A stretch of 64,000 bases of DNA, from the NCBI RefSeq assembly GCF_001913155.1, contig NZ_CP018760.1:620001-684000 (forward strand), given 5' to 3'. Shown here piece by piece: positions 27,417-38,100 of this stretch (position 1 is its first letter; every line of letters begins with the position of its first letter). Source of the stretch: Maribacter hydrothermalis (GTDB lineage: Bacteria; Bacteroidota; Bacteroidia; Flavobacteriales; Flavobacteriaceae). Below the pieces are notes generated by a model. It worked only from the letters and a program-made list of their open reading frames with translations. It was not told the DNA's origin and made no database searches. Both the position numbers and the translations under genes were made by a program.

Positions 27417-28066
27417 ATGATGAAAGCAGTATTACATAAATCAAATCCTCGAAGGCATGTTAACCATGGTTGACCTAATTCTTATCACAGTTTCAGTTTT
27501 GCTAACAATCATAATTAAAAATGAAAGAATTTTGAGGGATTAAGAGTCTTAAATGATGACATCGTAGAAGTTAGGCATGGCTTAGGAACCGACCCGCATA
27601 GTAATATGGAAATAATTTCTATACTTTTAGAAGATGACCTCCTGCATATAGATGACATGGGCAACTCTACTGTCATAAAAGCTGGTGATATACAGGTTAT
27701 GAGTGCTGGTACCGGAGTTTCTCATAGTGAGTTTAATAAGAATCAAGACAAGGATGTTAAGTTTCTTCAAATTTGGATTATTCCCAATAAGAAAAATGTA
27801 GCACCTAGATATGATCAGGTTTCAATTAAGGATTTAGAAACAACCAATAGCCTTACTCAAATACTATCGCCAAACAAAAACGAAAAAAGAGTTAGGATTC
27901 ACCAAATTGCCTGGTTTCATTTAGGTAATTACGAAGTTATCAAACAGATATTTACACATTAAAACTAAAAGGTAATGGTGTGTATATTTTTGTTTTAGAG
28001 AGTACTGTTGATAATACTGCCAGCACCAAGGCTAAATTTCTTTTATATGAAGTTCCTATGAATTAG
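27417..28066 (+). pseudogene. pirin family protein, degraded by three stops and a frameshift
   Basis: Read in one frame from the ATG at 27417, the DNA gives a pirin start: RRHVNHG, then TGA at 27471 where pirins have Trp, then PNSYHSFSFANNHN, stops at 27516 and 27522, then NFEGLRVLNDDIV and GTDPHSNMEIIS. The open stretch 27606-27962 is the well-preserved first cupin (VIKAGDIQVMSAGTGVSHSE). After about 27945 a one-base shift is needed to read DIYTLKLKGNGVYIFVLE and the end KFLLYEVPMN, stop at 28064-28066. Most of the second cupin is missing. Intact pirins are Fe-binding bicupins of about 230-290 residues. No functional product is expected. Confidence 0.88.
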
Positions 28067-28109
28067 TAATTGATTTAGTTTATATAAAAACATTTCATCG
28101 TATATAATC

Positions 28110-28130
28110 GACGCCTTTTTGGTGTCTTTT
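28110..28130 (+). terminator. weak intrinsic terminator after the pirin remnant
   Basis: Stem GACGCC / GGTGTC (one G-T pair) with a TTTTT loop, followed by TTTT. The rest of 28067-28318 shows no gene. Confidence 0.5.
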
Positions 28131-28318
28131 ATCATTTAAAAACCAGGTTCTTAATTATATTTAGAAAATATTCTCCCAAGCGTTAGATTACATTTTTTTA
28201 ATTTTAACTGATTCAAGGTACCATGACTGTCATTTATCAATAACTTAAGCTCTGCTTTAATTGTGACCTTGTTTAATAAACGGTGTCCATTATATAGATA
28301 ATAAAGAACTTTCAGAAA

Positions 28319-29680
28319 TTGAATACAAAACCAAAATATAACATATTCGAAAAAGGTAAATTATTAAATGATTTTGGAATCATAACCTTTATTTCAATGC
28401 TCTGTTCTACTATGGTATTTGTCGTAACGGCAATTATGTTTACCTACGTTGAACAGATAATAGCATTGCTTATTGCTGTTGGTTACGGATTTGGTTTTTT
28501 ATTAAATAGATTAAGATTCAACAAAGCAACAAGGTTGTATATGACTATATATCCGCCTACTACTTTTATGGTAATTATACTATTAATAGGTGGTTTTTTT
28601 GGTCAAGCTTTAGGTTTTGCAACTATGGTGTTTTTAGCATTTATAGGATACAGGAATAACCCCAAATTAAGAATTTTATTTATTTCTTATGATATTTTGG
28701 CCTTTATTTTACCTACCATATATATATCATTTTATGGACCTCTTTTAGGAGTTATAGATGTGCCATACGATGAAATTCTTGTTTTTATTGCGTGTTTAGC
28801 ATGGCTCTCCCTCACTTTTAGAATGTATGACGAAAACAAAACCCGTAACTACACCAACACTTTAGAAAAGAACAATACGGCTCTTATCGAAAGTGAATTT
28901 AACCTAAAGCAAACTCAACTTGTACTTCAAAATCAAAACAATAAACTTGCGGTCCTCAATAACGAATTAAATTTAAAAAACAAACATATTGAAGAATTCA
29001 CCTTTATTGTTACACATGACCTTAGAGGCCCTTTAAACAACATTAATATTATTGCCAAGGAATTACAAACACAGCATTTATTAAACGATTACACAAATAC
29101 TCCTAGTTTTTTATCACACTTAGAGAATAGTTCTACTCGATTAACCGATTTGGTTAATGGTCTTTTAAAATATGCTGAAATAGGAAATTCTAGCCAAATG
29201 GAAAGAATAAACGTAAATGACCTAATAGAAAACGTTTTAATTGATATGTCTGAACAAATAAAAACCAATAATGCAAGCATCTCTATCGGTGAAATGCCTA
29301 GTCTAATTGCTAGGGCGAATGACATTAGGATGCTTTTTCAGAATTTGATTCATAATGCTTTAAAATTTACTTCGTCAGACAAAAAACCGTCTATTCGTAT
29401 CCATTCTGTTAAACTACCTTGCTTTTATGAATTTAGTGTAGAAGACAATGGTATAGGAATTCCCAAAGAGGAATTAAACAACGTTTTTAATGCCTTTCAT
29501 AGATTACATAACCAATCTGAATTTGAAGGCTCGGGTATAGGGCTCTACGGTTGTAAAAAAATAATTGATCACCACCAAGGTAAAATATGGATTGAATCTA
29601 CGGAAAACATAGGCAGTACATTTTTCTTTACAATTAGTACAGATTTAGTAGAACATAAAACGATTGCATCGCATACTTAA
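28319..29680 (+). CDS. orphan membrane sensor histidine kinase
   Basis: A 453-residue kinase. Five to six membrane helices (about 18-170) form the sensor without a periplasmic domain. A coiled coil (about 180-225) leads to the phospho-acceptor box FTFIVTHDLRGPLNN (His233). The ATPase domain has N box NLIHNALKFTSS, G1 VEDNGIGIP, and G2 GSGIGLYGCKKII. The TTG at 28319 is used as start because it precedes the charged N-terminus directly. No response regulator gene is adjacent, so the partner is unknown. It is intact although both neighbours are pseudogenes. Confidence 0.88.
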   Translation: MNTKPKYNIFEKGKLLNDFGIITFISMLCSTMVFVVTAIMFTYVEQIIALLIAVGYGFGFLLNRLRFNKATRLYMTIYPPTTFMVIILLIGGFFGQALGFATMVFLAFIGYRNNPKLRILFISYDILAFILPTIYISFYGPLLGVIDVPYDEILVFIACLAWLSLTFRMYDENKTRNYTNTLEKNNTALIESEFNLKQTQLVLQNQNNKLAVLNNELNLKNKHIEEFTFIVTHDLRGPLNNINIIAKELQTQHLLNDYTNTPSFLSHLENSSTRLTDLVNGLLKYAEIGNSSQMERINVNDLIENVLIDMSEQIKTNNASISIGEMPSLIARANDIRMLFQNLIHNALKFTSSDKKPSIRIHSVKLPCFYEFSVEDNGIGIPKEELNNVFNAFHRLHNQSEFEGSGIGLYGCKKIIDHHQGKIWIESTENIGSTFFFTISTDLVEHKTIASHT

Positions 29681-29695
29681 ATAAAAAAACTACTC

Positions 29696-30793
29696 ATGAA
29701 GCAGGCTTTTCTAATTCTTGTATTGACATTTTTATCTTTTATTGCCAAGGCTCAAGAAACTGCTGTAAAATTAGGGGTCGTTGGACTTACTCATGGTCAT
29801 GTTGGATGGATTCTTGGTAGAGAATCTAAAACAGATATCAACATGGTAGGTATTGTTGAGCCCAACAAGGTATTAGCAAAAAAACTTTCAACCGAATTCG
29901 GCTTTTCTATGGATCTCGTTTTTGATACTATGGATGAAATGATAAAACATGTAAAACCAGATGCCGTTGCTGCATTCGGAAACATAAAAAATCATTTAAA
30001 TGTTGTTGAAATATGTGCTCCCAAAGGAATTCATGTAATGGTAGAAAAGCCTTTAGCCACTACATTCGAAGATGCTTTAAAAATACAATCTTTGTCAGAG
30101 AAATATAAAATACATGTTTTAACTAATTATGAAACTTCTTGGTACCAAACTAATGTAAAAGCAAATGATTTATTAAATAATGGGGCTATTGGAGTATTAA
30201 GAAAGGTAATTATAAGAGATGGGCACAAAGGCCCAAAAAAGATAGGTGTATCCAACGAATTTTTAGAATGGCTAACAGACCCAGAATTAAATGGCGGCGG
30301 CGCCATTACCGATTTTGGTTGCTATGGTGCAAATTAGATGACATGGATAAACAAAGGAAAACGACCTAATAGCGTTACCGCAGTAACACAACAATTACAG
30401 CCTGAAAACAACCCTAACGTTGACGATGATGCCACTATTATACTAACTTATGATAATGAAATGGCAATTTTACAACCGTCTTGGAACTGGCCTATCGGGA
30501 GAAAAGATATGGAACTCTATGGTACAAAAGGAGCTATATATTCTGACAACCCTACACAATTAAGACTAAGAATTTCAAAAGGTTATAGCGACTATACAGA
30601 AGAAACATTTCTTTTAGGAGAACGTGAAGAACCATTCAATGATCCGTTTGCCGTTTTTGCAGCCGTAATTACCGGCAAATTGAAATTAGAGCCATTTAAT
30701 GTATACGCATTAGAAAATAACATAATTACAATGGAAATACTGCAAGCAGCCATTATAAGTTCGAAAACAAAGAAGACTATTCTTCTTAAGTAA
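29696..30793 (+). pseudogene. exported Gfo/Idh/MocA-family oxidoreductase interrupted by one TAG
   Basis: One continuous frame of 366 codons encodes a signal peptide (MKQAFLILVLTFLSFIAKAQ), the NAD-binding fold (VKLGVVGLTHGHVG), the family motif MVEKPLATT and the C-terminal domain. It is interrupted only by TAG at 30335-30337 between DFGCYGAN and MTWINKG, where relatives usually have Leu, consistent with TTG to TAG. The upstream 213-residue part lacks most of the substrate domain. An ATG follows the stop directly (TAGATG), so a second peptide could be made by reinitiation, but it has no dinucleotide-binding fold. Recent mutation, sequencing error and readthrough are all possible. Confidence 0.85.
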
Positions 30794-30797
30794 ACTA

Positions 30798-30872
30798 CCT
30801 CGGGGCAAGCCCACGAGGCATTCGCCCGAAACGAACTTTTAATTTCGAGGCAAGCCTCGGGGTATTATACCC
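30798..30872. repeat. pair of GC-rich hairpins, likely dispersed intergenic repeat
   Basis: CCTCGGGGCAAGCCCACGAGG (30798-30818) can fold with CCTCG/CGAGG ends. It is followed by CGAGGCAAGCCTCG and GGGTATTATACCC (30846-30872), two further near-perfect palindromes. The GC content stands out sharply from the AT-rich surroundings. The core CTCGGGGCAA recurs at about 39510. Confidence 0.55.
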
Positions 30873-31023
30873 TTTGGCGGTGCCAATAAAGTAACCATTT
30901 AGCAGTAAATAGAATAGTAATAATTTTTATTATCAACGTTTTAAAATACCCAAAAATGATACCTTTTCTCGAAAAAACTTTCCCGAGTTGATAAAATTTT
31001 AGCATTAATCAAACAATAAAATA

Positions 31024-31345
31024 ATGGAAACGAAAACTAGCATAACCATTATTGCTGTTTCCTTACTTACTTTAGTTTATTTTGTAATTCCTTCATCGAG
31101 CAATGAAAGTCTTGATAACACCCAAAAAAGCTTCCTTTTATTCCTTTAAATGTACGGTAGCTAAATTTTTATTGAATGATGTTGATACTACTCAACAAAT
31201 TACACCTTTGTTTGAAAACCTGGGTAATCTCAATTTCTCTATAAGTACAAAACAAAAACAGGAACAGACTTTCTTTAGTCCTGGAATATAGCTTTCCTAT
31301 GCTTTTTATTCTGCAGCTGCACATCAATGATTTATAAAAACTTTC
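31024..31345 (+). pseudogene. remnant of a tetratricopeptide-repeat protein gene
   Basis: The ATG at 31024 opens a signal-peptide-like stretch (METKTSITIIAVSLLTLVYF) that dies at a frameshift. In the next frame 31103-31291 reads PLFENLGNLNFSISTK, QTFFSPGI, then a stop, then LSYAFYSAAAHQ, a stop, and FIKTF. This matches the start of a Bacteroidota TPR protein family whose members read roughly LFxNLGxLxxxISTKxxxAQxFFxQGLxLxYAFNHAEAxRSF. Everything after about 31345 is gone. The match is from memory of the family pattern, so confidence is moderate. Bases 31346-31504 hold nothing I recognise. Confidence 0.6.
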
Positions 31346-31504
31346 AGTTTAGTTCTAAGTATAACAATAACCTATTTAATAATGAGCTAATGTCCTAGAA
31401 CCAGATAGTAATAACTTTACTATTCTAATAACAAATTTTAAAATGTAAAACACGGAGGTTTTCATGTAAAAAAACAGTAAATTCATAGTTAAAACCATCA
31501 TCAA

Positions 31505-33700
31505 ATGTTACGAAATATTTACGTGCTATTCTTTACAACATTTTTAATGTCATTGAATGCTCAAACCTCAATTATAGGTTTTACTCCAGAACAAACCAAC
31601 AAACAATTACAACTTGAAAAGAGCTTTGAAGAAAAATTAAATGCAGCCAACTTAGATGAGTGGATGCAAAAAATGGCAGCTAAACCTCACTGGGTGGGTA
31701 CGGAATTCGGAGAAGAAAATGCTAAATGGATAAAAAGTCAATTCGAATCTTGGGGCTATGATGCTAAAATAGAAACCTATCACATCCTTTTCCCTTATCC
31801 TACTGAACGAGTTTTAGAGCTAACTGGTCCTACTCAGTATAAAGCAAAACTTACCGCCGTACCTGTAGAAGGTGACCCTTTTACCGCTCAAGGTGACGCA
31901 CTATTACCAAGTTATAACGCATTTTCAATTGACGGTGATGTTGAAGCTGAATTGGTATTTGTTAATTATGGTATTCCTAAAGATTATGAAGAATTAGAAA
32001 AATTAGGCATCAGCGTTGAAGGAAAAATAGTTATTGCTAAATACCAAGGTTCGTGGAGAGGTATTAAGCCAAAGTTGGCTGCTGAAAAAGGAGCTATTGG
32101 TTGTATTATATACTCTGACCCAGAAGATGACGGCTATGGTCCAGGCGATGTCTACCCTAAAGGAGCATATAAAAATAAAACGGGAGTACAAAGAGGTTCT
32201 GTTATGGATATGCCCACCTACCCAGGTGATGTTTTAACTCCTGGTTATGGTGCTACAAAAGATGCAAAAAGGTTAGATAGAAAAGATGCGCCTACTATTA
32301 CTAAAATTCCCGTTCTACCAATATCCTATGAAGATGCGCTTCCCCTTTTATCAGCATTGGAAGGTACAGTTGCGCCAGATTCTTGGAGGGGAGGATTACC
32401 AATTACCTACCATATTGGCCCTGGTCCTGCAAAAGTACATTTAAAACTTGCTTTTGATTGGAAACTGGTACCTGCACATAATGTTATTGCCACTTTAAAA
32501 GGTTCTGAATTTCCAGACCAATGGGTTATGAGAGGTAATCATCACGATGCATGGGTTCATGGTGCTAATGACCCTATTAGTGGTATGGTTGCCCTTATGG
32601 AAGAAGCTCGTGCTATTGGTGAACTTGCCAAAAAAGGGCAGAAACCAAAACGAACATTGGTATTCTGCGCATGGGATGCTGAAGAACCAGGCCTTATTGG
32701 TTCTACAGAATGGGTAGAAGACCATAAAAAAGAATTACAAGAAAAAGTAGTAGCCTATATAAATACAGATGGCAACGGTCGTGGATTTTTAGGTGCCGGC
32801 GGATCTCATTCTTTACAAGCCATGGTTAGTGAAGTTGCTAATACCGTAGAAGATCCACAAACAAAAGTATCTGTAAAAGAGAGAAGAATTGCTGCAAATA
32901 TGGTTAATGGTGGGGATGAATCTTTTGAATTGTACGCTTTAGGCTCAGGCTCAGATTACACCCCTTTTATTCAGCATGCCGGTATTGCGGCTTTGAATTT
33001 AGGCTTTGGTGGCGAAAATGGTGGTGGTGAATACCATACCATTTATGATACCTACCCACACTACAAAAGATTTAAAGACCCTGATTTTGCCTATGGTGTG
33101 GCATTGGCCAATACTGCAGGTCTTATAACTTTACGCTTAGCAAATGCTGATGTAATTCCATTAAATTTCTCGCAGTGGCACACTACGGTTTCTGGCTATT
33201 TAACTGAGATAATAAATGAGACCGAGCAAATGCGAAAAGATGTTCTTAAACACAACAAAATGGTCGCCAACAAATCTTTTCAATTAGCAGCAGACCCTAC
33301 TAAAAATGTTAAGAGCCCTGTAAAAAAAGACCTTATACCTTATATTGATTTTTCTTCTTTACAGAATGAATTAGTTTTACTAAATGAAACTATTTCGGAA
33401 TTTGAGAAAATAAATACGGCAACCTTAACTGGCAAAATGAAGATTGAATTGAACAAAAATCTAATGAAAGCCGAGCATATGCTTACTTCTGAAAAAGGTT
33501 TACCTAGAAGACCTTGGTTTAAGCATCAAATATATGCACCAGGTTTTTATACCGGTTATGGGGTTAAAACTTTACCTGGAGTTAGAGAAGCCATTGAGCA
33601 AAAAGATTGGAAAGAAGCACAAGAACAAATTGAAACATTAACTACTACATTCCATAATTTCAATACTTTTCTTATGGAAATGAACAATAGTATTAAATAA
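31505..33700 (+). CDS. exported M28 metallopeptidase, glutamate carboxypeptidase II-like
   Basis: A 731-residue zinc peptidase with signal peptide (MLRNIYVLFFTTFLMSLNAQ). A PA (protease-associated) insert spans about 135-290 and the M28 catalytic domain follows, with zinc ligands in MRGNHHDAWVHGANDPISG (His347, Asp356) and catalytic Glu in WDAEEPGLIGS (Glu393/394). The C-terminal 150 residues match the transferrin-receptor-like dimerisation domain. It probably removes C-terminal acidic or other residues from periplasmic peptides. The DUF2007 gene follows after 8 bp. Confidence 0.93.
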   Translation: MLRNIYVLFFTTFLMSLNAQTSIIGFTPEQTNKQLQLEKSFEEKLNAANLDEWMQKMAAKPHWVGTEFGEENAKWIKSQFESWGYDAKIETYHILFPYPTERVLELTGPTQYKAKLTAVPVEGDPFTAQGDALLPSYNAFSIDGDVEAELVFVNYGIPKDYEELEKLGISVEGKIVIAKYQGSWRGIKPKLAAEKGAIGCIIYSDPEDDGYGPGDVYPKGAYKNKTGVQRGSVMDMPTYPGDVLTPGYGATKDAKRLDRKDAPTITKIPVLPISYEDALPLLSALEGTVAPDSWRGGLPITYHIGPGPAKVHLKLAFDWKLVPAHNVIATLKGSEFPDQWVMRGNHHDAWVHGANDPISGMVALMEEARAIGELAKKGQKPKRTLVFCAWDAEEPGLIGSTEWVEDHKKELQEKVVAYINTDGNGRGFLGAGGSHSLQAMVSEVANTVEDPQTKVSVKERRIAANMVNGGDESFELYALGSGSDYTPFIQHAGIAALNLGFGGENGGGEYHTIYDTYPHYKRFKDPDFAYGVALANTAGLITLRLANADVIPLNFSQWHTTVSGYLTEIINETEQMRKDVLKHNKMVANKSFQLAADPTKNVKSPVKKDLIPYIDFSSLQNELVLLNETISEFEKINTATLTGKMKIELNKNLMKAEHMLTSEKGLPRRPWFKHQIYAPGFYTGYGVKTLPGVREAIEQKDWKEAQEQIETLTTTFHNFNTFLMEMNNSIK

Positions 33701-33708
33701 ATACAAAG

Positions 33709-33933
33709 ATGGATTCCACATATAAAAAAGTCTTCGGAGGTAATAGTATTGTAGCACGTAGAATTGAACTTTTATTAAAGGACAATTCTATTGAACCTAT
33801 TCTTAAAGATGAAAGTGAATCTGCCAGGTTGGCTGGTTTTGGAACTCCGCTTCCCGATTTAATTCAAATATTCGTTCACAAAGACGAAGAGATTAAAGCG
33901 CTAGCCTTAATCAACCAGTTACATAAAAAATAA
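33709..33933 (+). CDS. DUF2007 small protein
   Basis: A 74-residue protein with the DUF2007 pattern: KVFGGNSIVARRIELLLKDNSIEPILKDESES, then a short beta-hairpin IQIFVHKDEEIKAL. The family has a ferredoxin-like fold and is called a putative signal-transducing protein without proven role. It is likely cotranscribed with the M28 peptidase and followed by a terminator. Confidence 0.85.
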   Translation: MDSTYKKVFGGNSIVARRIELLLKDNSIEPILKDESESARLAGFGTPLPDLIQIFVHKDEEIKALALINQLHKK

Positions 33934-33946
33934 TAAAAACAAAAAA

Positions 33947-33972
33947 AGCCTCCTTAATTGGAGGCTCTTTTG
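33947..33972 (+). terminator. intrinsic terminator after the DUF2007 gene
   Basis: Perfect 7-bp stem AGCCTCC / GGAGGCT with a 6-nt loop, then CTTTT. The preceding A-run makes it usable from the opposite gene as well. Confidence 0.82.
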
Positions 33973-33986
33973 TAAAATCTATATCC

Positions 33987-34925
33987 TTATCCTTTAGACA
34001 AAGGTGTAATTTCTAATTTTCTAAATTCAACCGGACCATGATCCCCTTGAATCATAATTGGACCAGGTGCTGCCTCATTATTATCAAGGGCCCCGCCTGT
34101 CATTGCTTCTATATTTTGGTTTGATATAACCGTTTTACCATTGGCTACAATTGTAATTCTCCTACCTATTAAAGTAATATCATACGTTTGCCACTCACCC
34201 GCTTTTAAAGCGGCATTTTCATTAGGTGTCAGTAGCCCATATATTCCTCCAAAGTAAATAGACGACGCTTCCAATCCAATGTTATCTGCAATTTGTACTT
34301 CGTAACGTCCTCTTAAATAAAGGCCACTATTACTATCTTCTGGGTAGCGAAATTCGGCATGTAATTTAAAATCTTGAAACTTTTCTTCTGAAATTAAATT
34401 AACGCCCGACTTAGAACTTGTTAAAATACCATCTATTACCGCCCATTGATTACCCTCCTTCATTATCCAGCCATTTAAATTTTTACCATTAAAAAGCTTA
34501 ACAGTCTTACCTTCTTTTTGGTTGTCATAATAAGGAAGCATTGGTGATTTTGTTGCTGTCCAATTATAGGTTTTCCCATCAACATAAATCATGGTTCCCT
34601 CTAGTCCGCCACCAACAATTTTACCCTCGAACTCCATATTTGCCGCTCCGGGCTCCCACTGTGGCGGAATTTCAAATGAAAACAAATCTCCATGTTTTTC
34701 TATTTCAGCTACTGGCCTAGCACTCCCAAATGCATAAGTAAATCTTCCTATTAAAGTATTGTTGCCAGAATGTCTTATTTCTAACCAAGACGGCAATTTT
34801 TCTCCTTCCTGGTCTATCGTTATATTCCATTTCCCTTCTAATGGATGACCTTCTTGTGCAACTAATATATTTGTATTAATGCACACAAAAAATAAAATAG
34901 TTAACGTTGTTTTTAAAATGCTCAT
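33987..34925 (-). CDS. exported DUF1080 (3-keto-disaccharide hydrolase) protein
   Basis: A 312-residue protein from the ATG at 34925, giving signal peptide MSILKTTLTILFFVCINTNILVAQ; the upstream TTG at 34952 was not used. After an N-terminal beta domain (about 30-140) the DUF1080 concanavalin-like domain runs from LFNGKNLNGWIM to the end, with FRYPEDSNSGLYLRGRYEVQI and PGPIMIQGDHGPVEFRKLEI. The Pfam domain is named for hydrolysis of 3-keto-disaccharides. It diverges from the large sugar-dehydrogenase/cytochrome lipoprotein gene, which suggests joint work on oxidised sugars. Confidence 0.9.
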   Translation of the reverse strand: MSILKTTLTILFFVCINTNILVAQEGHPLEGKWNITIDQEGEKLPSWLEIRHSGNNTLIGRFTYAFGSARPVAEIEKHGDLFSFEIPPQWEPGAANMEFEGKIVGGGLEGTMIYVDGKTYNWTATKSPMLPYYDNQKEGKTVKLFNGKNLNGWIMKEGNQWAVIDGILTSSKSGVNLISEEKFQDFKLHAEFRYPEDSNSGLYLRGRYEVQIADNIGLEASSIYFGGIYGLLTPNENAALKAGEWQTYDITLIGRRITIVANGKTVISNQNIEAMTGGALDNNEAAPGPIMIQGDHGPVEFRKLEITPLSKG

Positions 34926-35069
34926 AAGAATAAAAATTTGATGTGACCTCAAATATAAAGTAAGTTTTAAAATAGTGTTTTACCTACCCATATTAAATAT
35001 ATTTAAAATTAAAAAAAATACTATTTCTAAATAGGATGTTAATATTACCGTACGCTTTACTTTTGATTA

Positions 35070-35098
35070 TTGTATGATTACAATAATTGTTACTTTTA
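35070..35098 (+). promoter_or_regulatory. candidate promoter (TTG-18-TACTTTTA) for the HEAT/cytochrome gene
   Basis: TTG at 35070-35072 and TACTTTTA at 35091-35098 are 18 bp apart, and the -7 box ends 25 nt before the ATG at 35124. Seven of eight -7 positions match. Confidence 0.42.
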
Positions 35099-35123
35099 AT
35101 CTTTAATCCAACCTGAAATAACA

Positions 35124-38100
35124 ATGACATCATTTAAAAAGTTTCTTTTAGGTATACTTCCTATCTGCATTTTGAACTTTTCTTGCGAACTAAAAAAACC
35201 TATTGAAGTACCTTTAACTATTCAACAAGACAGTACAGAACTTCTTGAAATGGCTAAATTGGCACGAGAAAGTATTTCTGCAAATGTAGCAGAAGGTTTA
35301 AAATTAAGTCTTTGGGCTTCTGACTCTCTTGCTCCCGACCCCATTGCAATGGATATTGACAATGAAGGTAATATATACATTACGCGTTCTAATAGAAATA
35401 AAAATTCCGAATTTGACATACGTGGTCACAGAGATTGGATGACAGAATCCATTGCCTTAGAATCTGTTGAAGATAGAAGGGCTTTTCTACATAAAACTTT
35501 TGCTCCCGAACTTAGTAAAGAAAATGAGTGGTTTCCTGATTTAAATAACGACAGTATACACGACTGGCATGATCTTACCGTAGAACAAGATGAAGTTTGG
35601 ATGTTACAGGATACTGACAAGGACGGTATTGCAGATGTTTCTATCCAAATAATGAACGATTTTAACGATGAAATCAATGATCAAGCAGGGGCTCTTTTAG
35701 TAAGAGATGAGGATGTTTTTGTTGGTATAGGTCCTGGTATGTATCGTCTTACAGATACTAATGGAGATAAAATATTAGATAAAAAAACTAGTATAGCAAC
35801 GGGTTTTGCTGTCCACATAGGTTTTAGCGGTCATGGGATGTCTGGTGCAATAGAAGGGCCCGATGGTAAAATATATTGGGGAATTGGAGATATTGGAGCT
35901 AATATTACCACTGTTGATGGGGAAAACCATAAATACCCAAATGAAGGCATTATCGTAAGAAGTAATCCAGACGGAACTGATTTTGAAGTATTTGCACACG
36001 GATTAAGAAATACACACGAATTTGTTTTTGATGCCTACGGTAATATAATTACTTCTGATAACGATGGTGACCACAGCGGTGAAAGCGAAAGATTAGTACA
36101 CATTGTGGAAGGTTCCGATGCTGGGTGGCGTGCCAACTGGCAATATGGTAAATATACCGACCCTAAGAATAATGGTTATAATGTTTGGATGGATGAAAAG
36201 CTTTTTGTTCCTAGTTGGGAAGGACAAGCTGCCTACATTATGCCTCCAATCCAAAACTTCCATAATGGGCCTACAGGAATGAGATATAATCCTGGTACCG
36301 CCTTAGGTAAAAAATGGCTTGATAAATTCTTTTTAGTAGAATTTGTTGGAGACCCTAGTCGTTCGCATATTTGGTCATTTGATTTAAAACCTAAAGGTGC
36401 CTCATTTGAATTAAATACCGATGAATCTATTTTATCTGGCGTACTACCTACCGGTATTGATTTTGGACCAGATGGCGCTTTATACTTGGCAGATTGGGTA
36501 AATGGTTGGGGAAGCAAAAATTACGGAAGGGTTTGGAAACTAGATGTTACAGAAGAAACCAATGACCTTGCACAAGAGCGTTTGGAAACGCAACGCTTAA
36601 TGACTCATAACTACAAAGATGACGATACCGAAAATTTAATAAAGTTATTAAGTTACGGTGATATGAGAATTCGCCAAAAAGCACAATTTGAACTTGCTAA
36701 AAGAACTTTTTGGGGTTATCGTGCTTTAGAAAAAGCCCTTACCCAAGAAGAAAATCAGTTGGCACGTATACATGCTATTTGGGGTATTGGACAAATAGCG
36801 GCTAAAGATCCGGGAGATGCTAAACCATTATTAAATTTATTAAGTGATACAGACCCAGAAATAATTGCACAGAGTGCAAAAGTTTTAGGTGATGTTAAAT
36901 ATAAAAAAGCAGCAGATAGTCTAATTAATTTAACAACACATGAGAATGACAGAGTTAAGTTTTTTGCTGCCCAGGCCCTAGGTAGATTAAAATCTGAAAA
37001 AGCAATCGAACCATTATTAGACATGATAGTAGCCAATAATGATGAAGACCTTTACCTAAGACATGCTGCAGTACTAGCGCTATCACGAATTGGTAAGGCC
37101 GAACCTATTTTAGCATTAGCAGATAATGAAAATAGAAGCTTACGTATTGCTGCAGTTCTTATTTTACGAAAACTACAAGACCCAAATATAGCTGTCTTTT
37201 TAAATGATAAAGACGAATTTATAGTAACAGAAACTGCAAGAGCTATTAACGATGACCTTTCTATTGAAGGAGCGTTACCAGCTTTAGCTTCCATATTAAA
37301 CAATGAATCTTACTCTTCTGAGCCATTGTTAAGACGTGCAATTAATGCCGCTTTGCGTGTTGGAGGAGAAAAAGAATTAGATATGCTTATTCATTTTGCA
37401 AAAAGGTCTAGCGTTGCCAATAATTTACGAGGAGAGGCTTTAGCGGCATTAGGTACGTGGAACAACCCTTCTGTGTTAGACCGTGTTGATGGTAGATATA
37501 GAGGTGAGATACTTCGAGAGAACACACAACTACAAGATAAAATAACAAAAGATATTCCTGCATTATTAAGAGACCGCCGACCAGAGATTATTATCGGTGT
37601 TTCTAAAATGATTGGCTCTATCGGTATTAGTACATATAATGATATGCTGTACGATATATTTAGAAGAAGTAACTCTTCTGAGGTTAGAGCTACTATTTTA
37701 ACCACATTAGGGCAGTTAGACTTTAACAGAATGGAAACTGCGATGACCATTGGCATGAAAGACTCAGATCAGGACGTTAGAACCGCTGCCGTTGGGCTTT
37801 TAGGCCAATTGAATCTTCCTAAAGAAAAACTACCGGCTATTGTAGAGCCCATTTTTAATAAAGGTTCAATTAACGAACAACAACGTATGTTGAATGTTTT
37901 AGGTGAATTACCTGTGGAAAACAGTAATACAATTTTAAATAGCCTTGTTTACAAAGCAAGTAAAAACCAACTAGATCAAGGTATACTTTTAGACCTTATT
38001 GAGTCGGTTAATGCTACTGAAAATCCTAAACTGATTGTTAAGTTAGACTTTCTTAAAAAAATAGGGTATTCCGCAGATTCTTTTGAAGAGACCCTGCATG

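Noticed and set aside
27606..27962. Intact small pirin gene of 118 codons
   Set aside because: It is the longest open piece of a larger pirin frame that begins at 27417 and is broken by three stops and a frameshift.
34926..34952. DUF1080 gene starting at the TTG at 34952
   Set aside because: The ATG at 34925 gives a normal signal peptide; the extra nine residues do not.
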